Source of the DNA: DATBHW01 sp035307385
Lineage (GTDB): Bacteria; Chloroflexota; Ktedonobacteria; Ktedonobacterales; DATBGS01
DNA: 64,000 bases
Reading direction: 5' to 3'
Assembly: GCA_035307385.1 (NCBI GenBank)
Contig: DATGID010000050.1
Location: 48,682 to 112,681 of the forward strand
Positions 8,243-16,935 of the stretch are shown piece after piece. A model generated the notes under the pieces. It saw only the letters and a list, made by a program, of their open reading frames with translations. It was not told where the DNA came from and searched no databases. The translations under genes and the position numbers were made by a program. Positions within the stretch are counted from its first letter, which is position 1, and each line of letters opens with the position of its first letter.

Positions 8243-9091
8243 CAATGCGGCGACCACCTCTGGCCGCTCCAGCGGGGGATAATGCTTGCAGCCAGGCAGC
8301 ACCTCAAGCTGGCAGTGGCGCATCAACGAGGCAGCGCGCCGGGCATGCCTGACGGGGATTGTTCTATCGCGCTCGCCCCAGATCAACAAGACCGGGTGCT
8401 TCAGCAGCGCCAGCCGGTCCAGCGCGCTTACCTTCTGCCCGCGAATCGAACAGACGCTGCGCAGGATGCGCAGAAAGGCGCGGCGGCTGTCCACCTGGCC
8501 CAGCCTGATCCACATCTGCACCTTTTCGCGCAGGGCCGGGGTGAGTGTTCTGCCGACTCTGAGGCGCTTCAGTGCCCACAGCCACGCCGGAGACGTGGAG
8601 CACGCCAGCACCAGCGACGTGCCCGGCAGCGAGGCCACACGCAGCACCAGGCGCACATCGCGCCCCAGTCCGCCTGTGGATACCAGCGCCAGCCGATTGA
8701 CCCGTTCGGGATATTGCCAGGCCAGGTGCATGGCGATGCCGCCGCCCAGCGAATGGCCCACCAGATGCGCGCGCTGGATGCCCATCGCGTCCATAAAATA
8801 GCGCGTATAGGTTGCCAACGCCCAGAGGTTATACTCCACGCGCGGTTTATCCGAGCGCCCGCAGCCCAGCATATCTATCGCGAAGACGCGAAAGTGCCGC
8901 GCAAGCTGAGGCAGCACCTCGTTCCAGGTGCCAGAGGCATGCCCCAGGCCGTGCAAAAAGAGGACCGGCTCGCCTTCGCCACCAGTGATATAGGCCATAC
9001 GATGGCCGAGGATAGAAACAACGCCCTCCTGAAGTGGAGGCGCGGCAGAATGGTCGACAGAAGCTGTGTCAAAGGAAACCGTCTCAAGCAT
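8165..9091 (-). CDS. Alpha/beta-hydrolase
   Basis: This is a 308-residue alpha/beta-hydrolase fold protein. The oxyanion strand VLFLHGLGHASGTW precedes the nucleophile elbow GHSLGGG. The acid is in LLIWGERDRTIP, and the histidine in PGCKHYPPLERPE near residue 280. A cap domain lies between (RVASLPGTSL to RRAFLRILRSV). The layout resembles carboxylesterases and C-C hydrolases of the MhpC/haloalkane-dehalogenase group, so the substrate is open. The ATG at 9091 (MLETVSF) is preferred because AGAGGA lies just upstream; a longer frame adds 17 unlikely residues. The 3' end overlaps the convergent helical-protein gene by 78 bases. Confidence 0.75.
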   Translation of the reverse strand: MLETVSFDTASVDHSAAPPLQEGVVSILGHRMAYITGGEGEPVLFLHGLGHASGTWNEVLPQLARHFRVFAIDMLGCGRSDKPRVEYNLWALATYTRYFMDAMGIQRAHLVGHSLGGGIAMHLAWQYPERVNRLALVSTGGLGRDVRLVLRVASLPGTSLVLACSTSPAWLWALKRLRVGRTLTPALREKVQMWIRLGQVDSRRAFLRILRSVCSIRGQKVSALDRLALLKHPVLLIWGERDRTIPVRHARRAASLMRHCQLEVLPGCKHYPPLERPEVVAALLDQFLRSDQGNMLIEEGGELAAGLT

Positions 9092-9238
9092 GGTCCTCTC
9101 TCTTTGCCAGGTCAAAGGGACTATCTGAGGCAGATATACCAATGGCTCATGTCTCTCCAGAGGGATAGAAAACAGTGTCGTTTTCCAGGTATGATTGTAG
9201 CAACGGCATGTTATGGTTGGGTGTAAAAGAGTTTAAAG

Positions 9239-10618
9239 ATGAATAGTACGCACGAATCGCGCCTGAACACCTTTGAAGTTGAGGCAGATGAACGCTCTGT
9301 GCCGGATGGGTCAGCGGAGCGCTGGCAGCCCTGGCCGTCGAGCCAGCAAACGCGGCGCTGGCTGAGGCAGCGCTGGCGGGCGCTCAGCGCCTGGAGCGCC
9401 TTGCTGCTCATCACCCTCAGCCTGGCCGGAGTCATGCCGTCGCCCTCGCCGCTCGCGCCGCCCTCAGCGCTGGTTGCCATCAGAATGCAGAACGATGGCC
9501 TTTCGTGCCTGCAAGCGCTGACCTGGGCGCCGGATAGCCGCCGCGTAGCGATGCTGGGCTATCGACAGGAATGCCCCATGGCGTCGGGAGTCTATCAGCG
9601 CGGCTTGCTCAGCATTTACAGCACAGACAGCGGGCATCTGCTGCGCCAGATCGAGCCGGACGCGGCCATCTTTCAGGCGCTGCAACGTGCCACAGGCATA
9701 CCGCCCACCACGAATGTCGATGCCTCACCTATCATCTACTTCACCGCTGTGCTCTGGTCGCGCCAGACACAGCAATTAGCACTGCTCTTCTCCATCTGGA
9801 AGCTCCCCCAGGATAAGACACTGGAGGGCGTGCTGCTGATGGATGAAACGGGTCGACAGATGCAGGTGTTCTTGCAGCCCACGCCGCAGTCCACATCCTA
9901 TGACGAGTGGGACTTGCAGCGCGGGCAGTTGGTTCCGGCGCGCTTCACTCCGCCCGATTTCTCGCTCTTCTTTACTAATCTGCCCGCCGCGTCTGGTTAT
10001 CGCTGGGGTGCAGACGGCACGCTGCTGCCCGCCAGCCAGACCAGCGCCGATCACATCGGCAACCCTATCGGTGATGCCTCGTTCAGCTTCTGGCAGCCAG
10101 GCCAGGCGTACCTCATCACCTCCAATGGAAATACCGTTGAAAAGCCGGGCGTCTATTTCTGGCAGAGCACGTTTGCGGCGTGGTCGCCCGATGGCCGCTA
10201 TCTGATTCAGCCGCTGGTGGTGGCCGGGCGGCTGGAGCCAGCGGGCATCGCACCGCCCAGCGCCCAGACGCTCGCCGACTTCGATCTGCGCCAGGCGCCG
10301 GTTCTGCCGGTGCGCGACGCGGCCATGCTGCGCATGCTGCGTCTGGTGCCACAAGCGCCCACTGAAACCGCACAATCGGTGGCGCTGGCCTGGCACCCCG
10401 ATGGTCATGTGCTGGCTGCCAGCGGCCTGGCGATCGACCTTGGCCTGGTCGTCAACCTCTATGACGCGGCCACCGGGCGGCTGCTGGCCTCGTTCCCAAC
10501 CATCACCAGCGGCGACCAGCCCTCGCTGCTCTGGTCGCCGGATGGCACGCGGCTGCTCTTGATGGTTGGCCCGGCAGCAACAATCTGGCAGCCGCATCTG
10601 CCCGCCTGGCTGAGCTAG
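9239..10618 (+). CDS. Membrane-anchored beta-propeller-like protein
   Basis: This is a 459-residue protein with a single N-terminal transmembrane helix (WSALLLITLSLAGVM, about residues 52-66) and a large extracellular part. The latter contains several WD40/TolB-like blades with recurring W(A/S)PD(S/G)R elements: LTWAPDSRRVAML, AAWSPDGRYLIQP, LAWHPDGHVLAAS and LLWSPDGTRLLLM. Such anchored propellers are common in Chloroflexota and are probably binding or scaffold proteins. The ATG at 9239 lacks a strong ribosome site. The stop overlaps the stop of the convergent glucoamylase gene by four bases. No enzyme motif is visible. Confidence 0.65.
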   Translation: MNSTHESRLNTFEVEADERSVPDGSAERWQPWPSSQQTRRWLRQRWRALSAWSALLLITLSLAGVMPSPSPLAPPSALVAIRMQNDGLSCLQALTWAPDSRRVAMLGYRQECPMASGVYQRGLLSIYSTDSGHLLRQIEPDAAIFQALQRATGIPPTTNVDASPIIYFTAVLWSRQTQQLALLFSIWKLPQDKTLEGVLLMDETGRQMQVFLQPTPQSTSYDEWDLQRGQLVPARFTPPDFSLFFTNLPAASGYRWGADGTLLPASQTSADHIGNPIGDASFSFWQPGQAYLITSNGNTVEKPGVYFWQSTFAAWSPDGRYLIQPLVVAGRLEPAGIAPPSAQTLADFDLRQAPVLPVRDAAMLRMLRLVPQAPTETAQSVALAWHPDGHVLAASGLAIDLGLVVNLYDAATGRLLASFPTITSGDQPSLLWSPDGTRLLLMVGPAATIWQPHLPAWLS

Positions 10619-12516
10619 CCGCGCATCGCCAGCGTGTTGAGCAGTTCGGACATGGCCCAGGTCAGGTCGCGCGCCCCCTGCGGCTGGCCGGTGTCGCGGT
10701 TGATCTGCTCGGTGACCGAGCCATCCGGTGGCTGATGCGCCAGCACAAAGCGCAGATAGGCGTCGCCGCGCTGGCGCAGCGCCGGAAGCAGGCTCATGAG
10801 CATATCCTGGCCCGCCATCTGCCCGCCAACGCTGGCGACCCCCTGCCCCACGACGCGATTGAAATAGCGCGCCTGGCGCTCGTCGGTGATCGCCAGCGGC
10901 CCGCCTGTCGCCAGTTTTTCCGCCAGCCGATAGCAGTATTGCGCGGCCCACAGGGTCGCCAGCGGCCAGGGGTTGCCGCCCGTCGAGCCAAGCCCATCAT
11001 TGGCGTCCTCTGGAAAGCGGCCCCAACCCATACCCACCTGCCCGGCCTCTCGCCACGCCCGATTCACCGCGTACAGCGGCGCGAAGGCATCTTCCAGGGC
11101 CAGCACCGTTCCCATCACGGTGGGGTCCGTCAGATTGAGGAACTCATCGCTGCTGTCCCAGTTGGTCAAGATGGCCTCCAGCATTGCGGCGTCCAGGCCG
11201 CTCAGTGTCGCCAGCCAGGGGTCAGCAGGCTCGCGATTGCTCACCAGATAGCCGTGCTGCGCATCGATGAACGGCACAATTTCCGCTTCCAGGCGGCGCA
11301 CTTCATCTTGATAGCGCCGCAGATCATCCTGCTCGGTCAGCAGCGCCGCCAGGTGCGCTCCGGCGCGAAACGCCTTGCGCTTCAAAAGCAGCGCGTTCAA
11401 GATGCGCCCATAGACGAACTCCCAGGCATCGAAGCAAGGCCCCTGGCCCTCCGGCGTCAGCAGATAATCAAGCGCGGCGCGAATCTGCGCGTAGACGGGG
11501 CGAGGGTCCAGCAGACTGGTCATCGCCAGCACGCTAATGGGCGGGCCGTCTAGCTGTGGATTGCCATAGCCGGTGATCGGCTGGCCCTCCACGCTGTAGC
11601 GGCTCGCGCCCAGGTCTCCCGTAGCCTGGCAGCGCACCACAAAGCCTAGATAGCCGTCGATGGCCTGATACATCGGCGCGGTTGGCAGCCCAAACGGCGC
11701 GGTGCGCGACCAGCCGATCAGGCTCAAGAGCGCTTGCCCGGCATCGCGCTGCCAGACGAACCAGTAATTCGGCTCGCCGGGATGCTCGCCTTTGGCGGGC
11801 GAGGCCACAATCGCCCCATTGGGCAACACATTGTTCAGCACGCGCCAGAAGCAGCGTCCCGCCAGATCGCGCACCAGCGGCCCGTCCAGGTCTGGCGCGG
11901 AGACAGGCGCGACAGCGGGCGCGGCGACACTCCGCCCATATGATTTGATCAGCCCTTGAAACAGACCCTCGTCGAACCTGGCAGACTCAGCCGCCGTGCC
12001 TTGAGACGCCGCGCGAAACTCCAGCCCGGCTTTTTCCTGCACCAGCGCCGTCCCATACAGCGCCAGCAGCGCGTCTGTGCCGCGTGCCCCTGGCAGCCGC
12101 GAAGCCACCGCTCCGGCAGGCGGGTTGCCTTCGCCCACATAAAAGGCATGGCTTCCGGCAGGCGGGGGCGCGGGTGTTGCCTCCGTCAGAAAAAAGATGG
12201 CCTCGCTGGCCGGAACGCCCAGATGCGCCAGCAGGCTCCCAAAATCCTCTTCAGGCGGCACATAGTGTATCTGCGCACGCAGACCCAGCGAGGCCACATG
12301 CACGGCCACGCGCTGCGGCGCGGCGTTGACATCGCCGCGAATCACTATCTGCGCCTGTTCGGTTTCACTCAACGTTGCCAGCTTGCGCAGCACTGCCGCG
12401 TCGGGCGTCTCCCCATCCATCAGCGCCTGGGCGTCCAGTGCCAGCAAGCGCGGCTCGCCTTGCAAGCGCGGCATCTGCCGACCAGCAGGTTGATACAATG
12501 TCTCTGGTGAGGCCAT
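10615..12516 (-). CDS. GH15 glucoamylase-like glycoside hydrolase with extra N-terminal domain
   Basis: This is a 633-residue protein. Residues 215-633 match the (alpha/alpha)6 barrel of family GH15: NYWFVWQRDAGQALLSLI, GQGPCFDAWEFVYG, LTNWDSSDEFLNL and the closing VTEQINRDTGQPQGARDLTWAMSELL. GH15 enzymes release glucose from the non-reducing ends of alpha-glucans or cleave related disaccharides. There is no signal peptide, so it should act in the cytoplasm, for example on glycogen or maltodextrin. The first 200 residues (LLALDAQALMDG, QIVIRGDVNAA, IHYVPPEEDFGSLLAHLGV) look like a separate alpha/beta domain with a HAD- or Rossmann-like beta-alpha pattern that I cannot assign. The catalytic carboxylates were not placed with certainty. 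Confidence 0.75.
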   Translation of the reverse strand: MASPETLYQPAGRQMPRLQGEPRLLALDAQALMDGETPDAAVLRKLATLSETEQAQIVIRGDVNAAPQRVAVHVASLGLRAQIHYVPPEEDFGSLLAHLGVPASEAIFFLTEATPAPPPAGSHAFYVGEGNPPAGAVASRLPGARGTDALLALYGTALVQEKAGLEFRAASQGTAAESARFDEGLFQGLIKSYGRSVAAPAVAPVSAPDLDGPLVRDLAGRCFWRVLNNVLPNGAIVASPAKGEHPGEPNYWFVWQRDAGQALLSLIGWSRTAPFGLPTAPMYQAIDGYLGFVVRCQATGDLGASRYSVEGQPITGYGNPQLDGPPISVLAMTSLLDPRPVYAQIRAALDYLLTPEGQGPCFDAWEFVYGRILNALLLKRKAFRAGAHLAALLTEQDDLRRYQDEVRRLEAEIVPFIDAQHGYLVSNREPADPWLATLSGLDAAMLEAILTNWDSSDEFLNLTDPTVMGTVLALEDAFAPLYAVNRAWREAGQVGMGWGRFPEDANDGLGSTGGNPWPLATLWAAQYCYRLAEKLATGGPLAITDERQARYFNRVVGQGVASVGGQMAGQDMLMSLLPALRQRGDAYLRFVLAHQPPDGSVTEQINRDTGQPQGARDLTWAMSELLNTLAMRG

Positions 12517-12683
12517 AGGTTACCTCCTTTGTGTGGCGGCCCTCTCTCTTTCCCCTGCAAGCTACGCGCCACGCCTTCGGAGGAAGTTGGCATTCTTTAT
12601 GCTACCGTCCTGCTAGATTTGACCTGAGCGCTGCGCGCTGAATAGCGCGGATGTGTACCGCTTCTGACGAGGAAGGATGAGGA

Positions 12684-13610
12684 ATGCCAAACCTGTTGAA
12701 CTTGCCGCTGCTTGAAGGAGCCGACTCCACATTACTTGCCCAACAAGCGGCTGGATTATTGGACCTGGTAGGGTTGGCCGCTGGCATCTGGACCGTCTGG
12801 TCGTCGATCATGCTGCCCCTGGGCGGCAATCTCCAGCGCGCCTTTCGCCTCATCGGCTTTGGCTCGCTCGCCTTTGCCTGCTCGCATGTCGTCGACTCAT
12901 TCATCGTGGACCTGCATCTGGTCAGCGCCGATCAAGGGCTGCTCATCATGCAAGGCACCGTGTTGCTCTCAATGCTCTGCTTCGTTCCTGGCCTGGCCGC
13001 GCTGGCCGATATGCTGCCCACCCTGCCTGGCGCGCAGGGGATGGCGGCTTTGCCGCGTTTCTGGCCGCTGGCGATCACCACCGTCATGGTCGTGGGCGCT
13101 TTCAGCTTCATTATGTACGGCATTAGCCCGGAAGCCGAAATCATCGCTCTGATCAGCCTGGATGGCGGCATCAGCCTCATGGCGTGCCTGTGCATCATTC
13201 TGCTGATACGCGCGCGCATCGGCGGTATGATCGGGCGCTATTTATGGCTGGCGATGGTGGCGCTGCTCTTCTTCAGCCTGGCGCATCCCGCGCAGGTCTG
13301 GATGTATGACAATGCTGGCCTGTCTGACAGCCTTCTCGCTATCCTGCATCGGCTGCTGGTGATGCCAGCCCTGCTGCTGTTTGCGTTCAGCGTGACCAGA
13401 TTGAGCCACAAACTGAACGCCAGCCTCTATCTGGAAGCCCAACAGAGCGTGGTCAAACGGGCCGATACCCAGGAGCATCCATCCTATAGCCCCAAAGCCA
13501 TGTTCAGCATTCGCGCCAGAGCTTACCGAAATAAAGCACGCGCGCGTATGCTAAGCGGCGCTGGCTCCCGGCCCTTTCCGGCGCTGCGCCAGAAAGTCAG
13601 CAGCGACTGA
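12684..13610 (+). CDS. Polytopic membrane protein, unknown
   Basis: This is a 308-residue protein with about seven hydrophobic helices between residues 25 and 245 and a basic cytoplasmic tail (RARAYRNKARARMLSGAG). The ATG at 12684 sits behind an AGGAAGGATGAGGA purine run. No transporter or enzyme motif is apparent. The seven-helix, long-tail topology resembles small sensor or 7TM proteins of unknown function. It is transcribed away from the glucoamylase and ends at a hairpin at 13632-13670. Confidence 0.6.
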   Translation: MPNLLNLPLLEGADSTLLAQQAAGLLDLVGLAAGIWTVWSSIMLPLGGNLQRAFRLIGFGSLAFACSHVVDSFIVDLHLVSADQGLLIMQGTVLLSMLCFVPGLAALADMLPTLPGAQGMAALPRFWPLAITTVMVVGAFSFIMYGISPEAEIIALISLDGGISLMACLCIILLIRARIGGMIGRYLWLAMVALLFFSLAHPAQVWMYDNAGLSDSLLAILHRLLVMPALLLFAFSVTRLSHKLNASLYLEAQQSVVKRADTQEHPSYSPKAMFSIRARAYRNKARARMLSGAGSRPFPALRQKVSSD

Positions 13611-13631
13611 ACAAAACCACTTTCCTGCTTT

Positions 13632-13670
13632 GCAAGGCCACGCCTCATCCCCCTGGAGCGCTGGCCTTGC
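13632..13670 (+). terminator. Hairpin after the 12684 membrane protein gene
   Basis: GCAAGGCCA (13632-13640) pairs exactly with TGGCCTTGC (13662-13670), and a T-rich stretch follows. Confidence 0.5.
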
Positions 13671-13812
13671 GCCTCTTTCTTCGCCCCTTTGACCCTTCTT
13701 GACAGCGCCACGCCAAACCTCTTTCTGATGCGCCTGCTGACACGCGCATTGCACAACCTCACGGGCGAGAAAGCCTGACCTGGATAGCCCTCTTTTTTTG
13801 CGCATCCTGGGG

Positions 13813-13824
13813 TTAGTATACTAA
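13813..13824 (+). promoter_or_regulatory. Palindrome overlapping a -10 element
   Basis: The perfect 12-bp palindrome TTAGTATACTAA contains a -10-like TATACT (13817-13822) upstream of the metallo-hydrolase gene at 13865. It could be a promoter with an overlapping operator. Confidence 0.4.
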
Positions 13825-13864
13825 GTAATTGGAAGACACAAAGAAGCTATGAAGGAGATGACCA

Positions 13865-14605
13865 ATGACGACCAGCACTTCGCTGCCGCAAAAGCTCTAT
13901 CTGTTCCAGCTTTCGACGACAACTGTTCCTCTAGGCGAAGGCCGCACGCTGGATATGGTTTCGGGATGTTATCTTGTCGAAACCGGCGATGGCAGGCACA
14001 TCTTGATCGACAGCGGCCTCCCGGCGGATTACGCGCCGTCCACACCCTTACCGCCAGCCATGAACCAGAAAAACGTGCTTGAACATCTGGCCGCGCTCGG
14101 TCTGCGCCCTGACGATATTAACCTGCTCATCTGTACCCATTTCGACCCCGACCACGCGGGCTATCACGACGCCTTTGCGCAGGCAGAATTGATCGTACAG
14201 CGCCAGCACTATGACGTGGCGCGCAGTGGGCATCCACGCTTTGCTGCCGCGCGCGCCCATTGGGACCATCCATCCCTGCGCTATCGCCTGATCGATGGCG
14301 ATAGCGAACTGCTGCCCGGCCTGACGCTGATCGAAACCAGCGGCCACGCGCCAGGACATCAGTCCGTGCTGGTGCGCCTGCCGCACACCGGCCCGGTGCT
14401 GCTGGCAATCGACGCGGTGGTGATGCAGCGCCTCTTTACGCCTGAGCGCACGGTCTGGCCCACCGATGACAACGAAGAACAACTGCGCGCCAGCACGCGC
14501 AAGCTGCTTGATCTGGTCGAGCGCGAGCGCGTGGCGCTGGTCATCTTCGGCCACGACGGGCAGCAGTGGCGAACGCTCAGGAAAGCGCCAGCGTATTACG
14601 ATTGA
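13865..14605 (+). CDS. Metallo-beta-lactamase fold hydrolase (lactonase-like)
   Basis: This is a 246-residue MBL-fold protein. The metal motif reads THFDPDHAG, so the second histidine of the usual HxHxDH is replaced by Asp (HxDxDH). Further ligands are in TSGHAPGHQS, LLAIDAV and the final IFGHD. The overall pattern is that of N-acyl-homoserine-lactonase-like enzymes, but MBL proteins have many substrates and quorum quenching is not implied. The ATG at 13865 has AAGGAG a few bases upstream. The last 29 bases overlap the convergent hpnE gene, the terminal gene of the hopanoid operon. Confidence 0.75.
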   Translation: MTTSTSLPQKLYLFQLSTTTVPLGEGRTLDMVSGCYLVETGDGRHILIDSGLPADYAPSTPLPPAMNQKNVLEHLAALGLRPDDINLLICTHFDPDHAGYHDAFAQAELIVQRQHYDVARSGHPRFAAARAHWDHPSLRYRLIDGDSELLPGLTLIETSGHAPGHQSVLVRLPHTGPVLLAIDAVVMQRLFTPERTVWPTDDNEEQLRASTRKLLDLVERERVALVIFGHDGQQWRTLRKAPAYYD

Positions 14606-16016
14606 TGCTGCTTTGCTGCTGGCGGGGCAGCCTGCTTTCGGTTTTATTGCGCGAGTAGGATGCCCGCAGAACGGCCCGCGCAGCAGCGTGGCCGCTGAGC
14701 ACCGCGCCTTCCATTGTGGCGGGCCAGCCGGTGTCGGTCCACGCACCCGCCAGAAAGAGGCCGGGCACGGGCGTTGCGGCGGGCAGGCGCTGTGCCAATG
14801 AGCCAGGCGTGGCAGCAAAGGTTGCCTGGCGCTCTTTGATGACGAGGGCGTGGGTGATCTCGGCAGCGCGCAGGGCAGGCAAGGCCGCTTCGAGGTCGCC
14901 GCGCACCTCTGCAATGATCTGCTCGCGGGATTGGTCCAGATAGCGATGCGCGCCGCTGATAGAGACGCTGAGATATTGCCCGCCTTGCAGGTCCAGCCCC
15001 AGCAGCGCGCCCTTATCGAAGACCCAGTACGTATCGCTGCGCCCGATGACGGCGGCCAGCGGCTCGCGCAGCACGACGCGATCAAGCCAGAGGTTGACGC
15101 CAACGATAGGTGAAACGCCAAGCTGCGCGGCGCGGGCAAAGAAAGGATGGCTGTGGCAGCCGACAGGCGCGAGACTTGCCAGCGCGTAATGCGGCAGCGC
15201 CAGCACTACCTGCTCGGCGGGCAGCACCGCGCCATCGGCCAGCCGCACGCCCATCAGCCGATCATCCTCCATCACCAGGGCGGCCACGCGAGCGCTCAGG
15301 CGCACCGCTGCGCCGCGCGTTTTCAAGTAGCGCTCAGCCGCGTCGCAGAGCAGGTCGCTTAGCCCAACGCTCGCATAGCCGATGCGCGCACCGCCAGCGC
15401 GGCGCAGCAAACCCTCTTGAAAGACCATCAGCGCCAGCCCGCCGCTGGCCCGCTCGCAGTTTTCGTTCAGCGTGGGCAAGGTAATCAGATTCCAGAGATA
15501 TTTGATGGCGTTATCGCTTTCGCCGCGCTGCCGCAGCCAGTCGGCAAAGCTGAGATGATCATAGGCGCTGCGTCCGCTTCTGCCTGCCTGGGCGATGGCT
15601 GCCAGCGTGCGCGCCGCTTGCAGCTTTTCGCGCCAGGAAAGCATGGGCAAACGCAGAAACGACGGCAGCAGATGCAGCGGCGCGGGCAAAGGGAAGCGCG
15701 CCGCCTCCAACGTGGCTGGCTGCTGCCCGGCGGCGAAGATAGGCACGCGCAGGCGCGTTTGCAGATGTGTGGCTTTGGCGACGCCCAATCGCTGCAAGAA
15801 CCGCTGATAGGCCGCGCAGCAGCCCAGAAAGACGTGCTGGCCGTTATCGACGGGCATGCCCGTTTGCGTGTCGCGGAAGGACCAGGTTTTGCCACCCAGC
15901 ATCGGACGCGCTTCCAGCAGCGTCACCGGCAGGCTCGCGTCGGCCAGATCGCAGGCGGCGGCGATTCCGGCCAGCCCGCCGCCCACGACTATAACGTTGG
16001 GGAAAGTCCCAGGCAT
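14577..16016 (-). CDS. hpnE: HpnE, hydroxysqualene dehydroxylase (FAD desaturase-like)
   Basis: This is a 479-residue flavoprotein of the phytoene-desaturase superfamily. It carries the FAD-binding VIVVGGGLAGIAAACDLA at the N-terminus, LLEARPMLGGKTWSF, DNGQHVFLGC, and a C-terminal LAGAWTDTGWPATMEGAVLSG that closes the dinucleotide fold. In the known HpnCDE route, HpnE reduces hydroxysqualene to squalene. It overlaps hpnD by 28 bases and is the last gene of the operon. Synteny with hpnC and hpnD makes this assignment better than carotenoid desaturase. The C-terminal 30 residues are polar and poorly conserved in appearance. Confidence 0.85.
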   Translation of the reverse strand: MPGTFPNVIVVGGGLAGIAAACDLADASLPVTLLEARPMLGGKTWSFRDTQTGMPVDNGQHVFLGCCAAYQRFLQRLGVAKATHLQTRLRVPIFAAGQQPATLEAARFPLPAPLHLLPSFLRLPMLSWREKLQAARTLAAIAQAGRSGRSAYDHLSFADWLRQRGESDNAIKYLWNLITLPTLNENCERASGGLALMVFQEGLLRRAGGARIGYASVGLSDLLCDAAERYLKTRGAAVRLSARVAALVMEDDRLMGVRLADGAVLPAEQVVLALPHYALASLAPVGCHSHPFFARAAQLGVSPIVGVNLWLDRVVLREPLAAVIGRSDTYWVFDKGALLGLDLQGGQYLSVSISGAHRYLDQSREQIIAEVRGDLEAALPALRAAEITHALVIKERQATFAATPGSLAQRLPAATPVPGLFLAGAWTDTGWPATMEGAVLSGHAAARAVLRASYSRNKTESRLPRQQQSSINRNTLALS

Positions 16017-16906
16017 GACGACACCGCCTCACTGGTGAAGCCCCAGAACCAGAGCCAGGCCGTCAGTTGGGTCTTCTCCAGGGTTGAGAGGCTGATGCGC
16101 TTACTATATACGTCGTAGTTGGCCGCTTCGATGCGGTTCAGAATCTCGGCATAGAGGCCCTGCAAGACAGCAGTACACATGCGCGAGCGCGGCGGCAAGA
16201 GCGGGAGCAAGCGGATGCCGCTGGCGAAGTATTTGTGTGCCCGCCGCGTTTGATAGCGCATCAGCGCGCGGAACTCATCGTTCATACGCCCGGCCAGAAT
16301 ATCAGCCTCGCTGACGCCAAAGTCGCGTAACTCGTGCTGCGGCAGATAGATGCGCCCGCGCTCGGCATCTTCTTTCAGGTCGCGCAAAATATTAGTAAGC
16401 TGCATGGCGATGCCCAGGTCAATGGCGAAGGTTTTGGCCTGCGGCTGGCGATAGCCAAAGATTTCGATGCAGATCAGCCCAATGGCCGAGGCTGCGCGAT
16501 AGCAATAGCCGCGCAGCGCCTCGAACGTGCGATAGCGTGTCGTCTCGATATCCATTGCCATGCCTTCGATCAGCGCCTCGAAATAGGCCATGGGGATGGG
16601 ATAGCGCGTCACGGCATCGTGCAGCGCGATAGTCACCGCGTCGGCTGGCTGCCCCGCGTAGCACTGAGAGAGGCGCTGCTTTGCCAGCGCCAGCGCGCGC
16701 AGCTTTTCGGCAGCGCTCCCCTGGCCGTCGACGGCATCGTCGCATTGGCGGCTGAACGCATAAGCAGCATAGATGGCGTGACGTTTGGGTTCAGGGAGAG
16801 AGATAAAACCATAATAAAAGTTTTTTGCCTCGCGTTTGGTAATCTGCTGGCAGACCTGGTACGCCTCATAGATATCGGGCGTCGTCCAGCCTTGCACTGC
16901 TGCCAT
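15989..16906 (-). CDS. hpnD: HpnD, presqualene diphosphate synthase
   Basis: This is a 305-residue trans-isoprenyl diphosphate synthase of the squalene/phytoene synthase family. Its two Asp-rich motifs are SRQCDDAVDG near residue 55 and TNILRDLKEDAERGRIYLP near residue 170. HpnD condenses two farnesyl diphosphates to presqualene diphosphate. A strong AAGGAGGTGGC ribosome site precedes the ATG at 16906. It lies between hpnC and hpnE. Phytoene synthase is the alternative, but the paired HpnC homolog and neighbouring shc argue for squalene synthesis. Confidence 0.87.
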   Translation of the reverse strand: MAAVQGWTTPDIYEAYQVCQQITKREAKNFYYGFISLPEPKRHAIYAAYAFSRQCDDAVDGQGSAAEKLRALALAKQRLSQCYAGQPADAVTIALHDAVTRYPIPMAYFEALIEGMAMDIETTRYRTFEALRGYCYRAASAIGLICIEIFGYRQPQAKTFAIDLGIAMQLTNILRDLKEDAERGRIYLPQHELRDFGVSEADILAGRMNDEFRALMRYQTRRAHKYFASGIRLLPLLPPRSRMCTAVLQGLYAEILNRIEAANYDVYSKRISLSTLEKTQLTAWLWFWGFTSEAVSSCLGLSPTL

Positions 16907-16935
16907 GCCACCTCCTTGAGAGTTTCTATAGTCTA

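Noticed and set aside
9776..10951. A 391-residue minus-strand frame opposite the propeller-like protein
   Set aside because: The plus-strand product has regular WSPDG blades, while the minus frame is unstructured and crosses the glucoamylase end.
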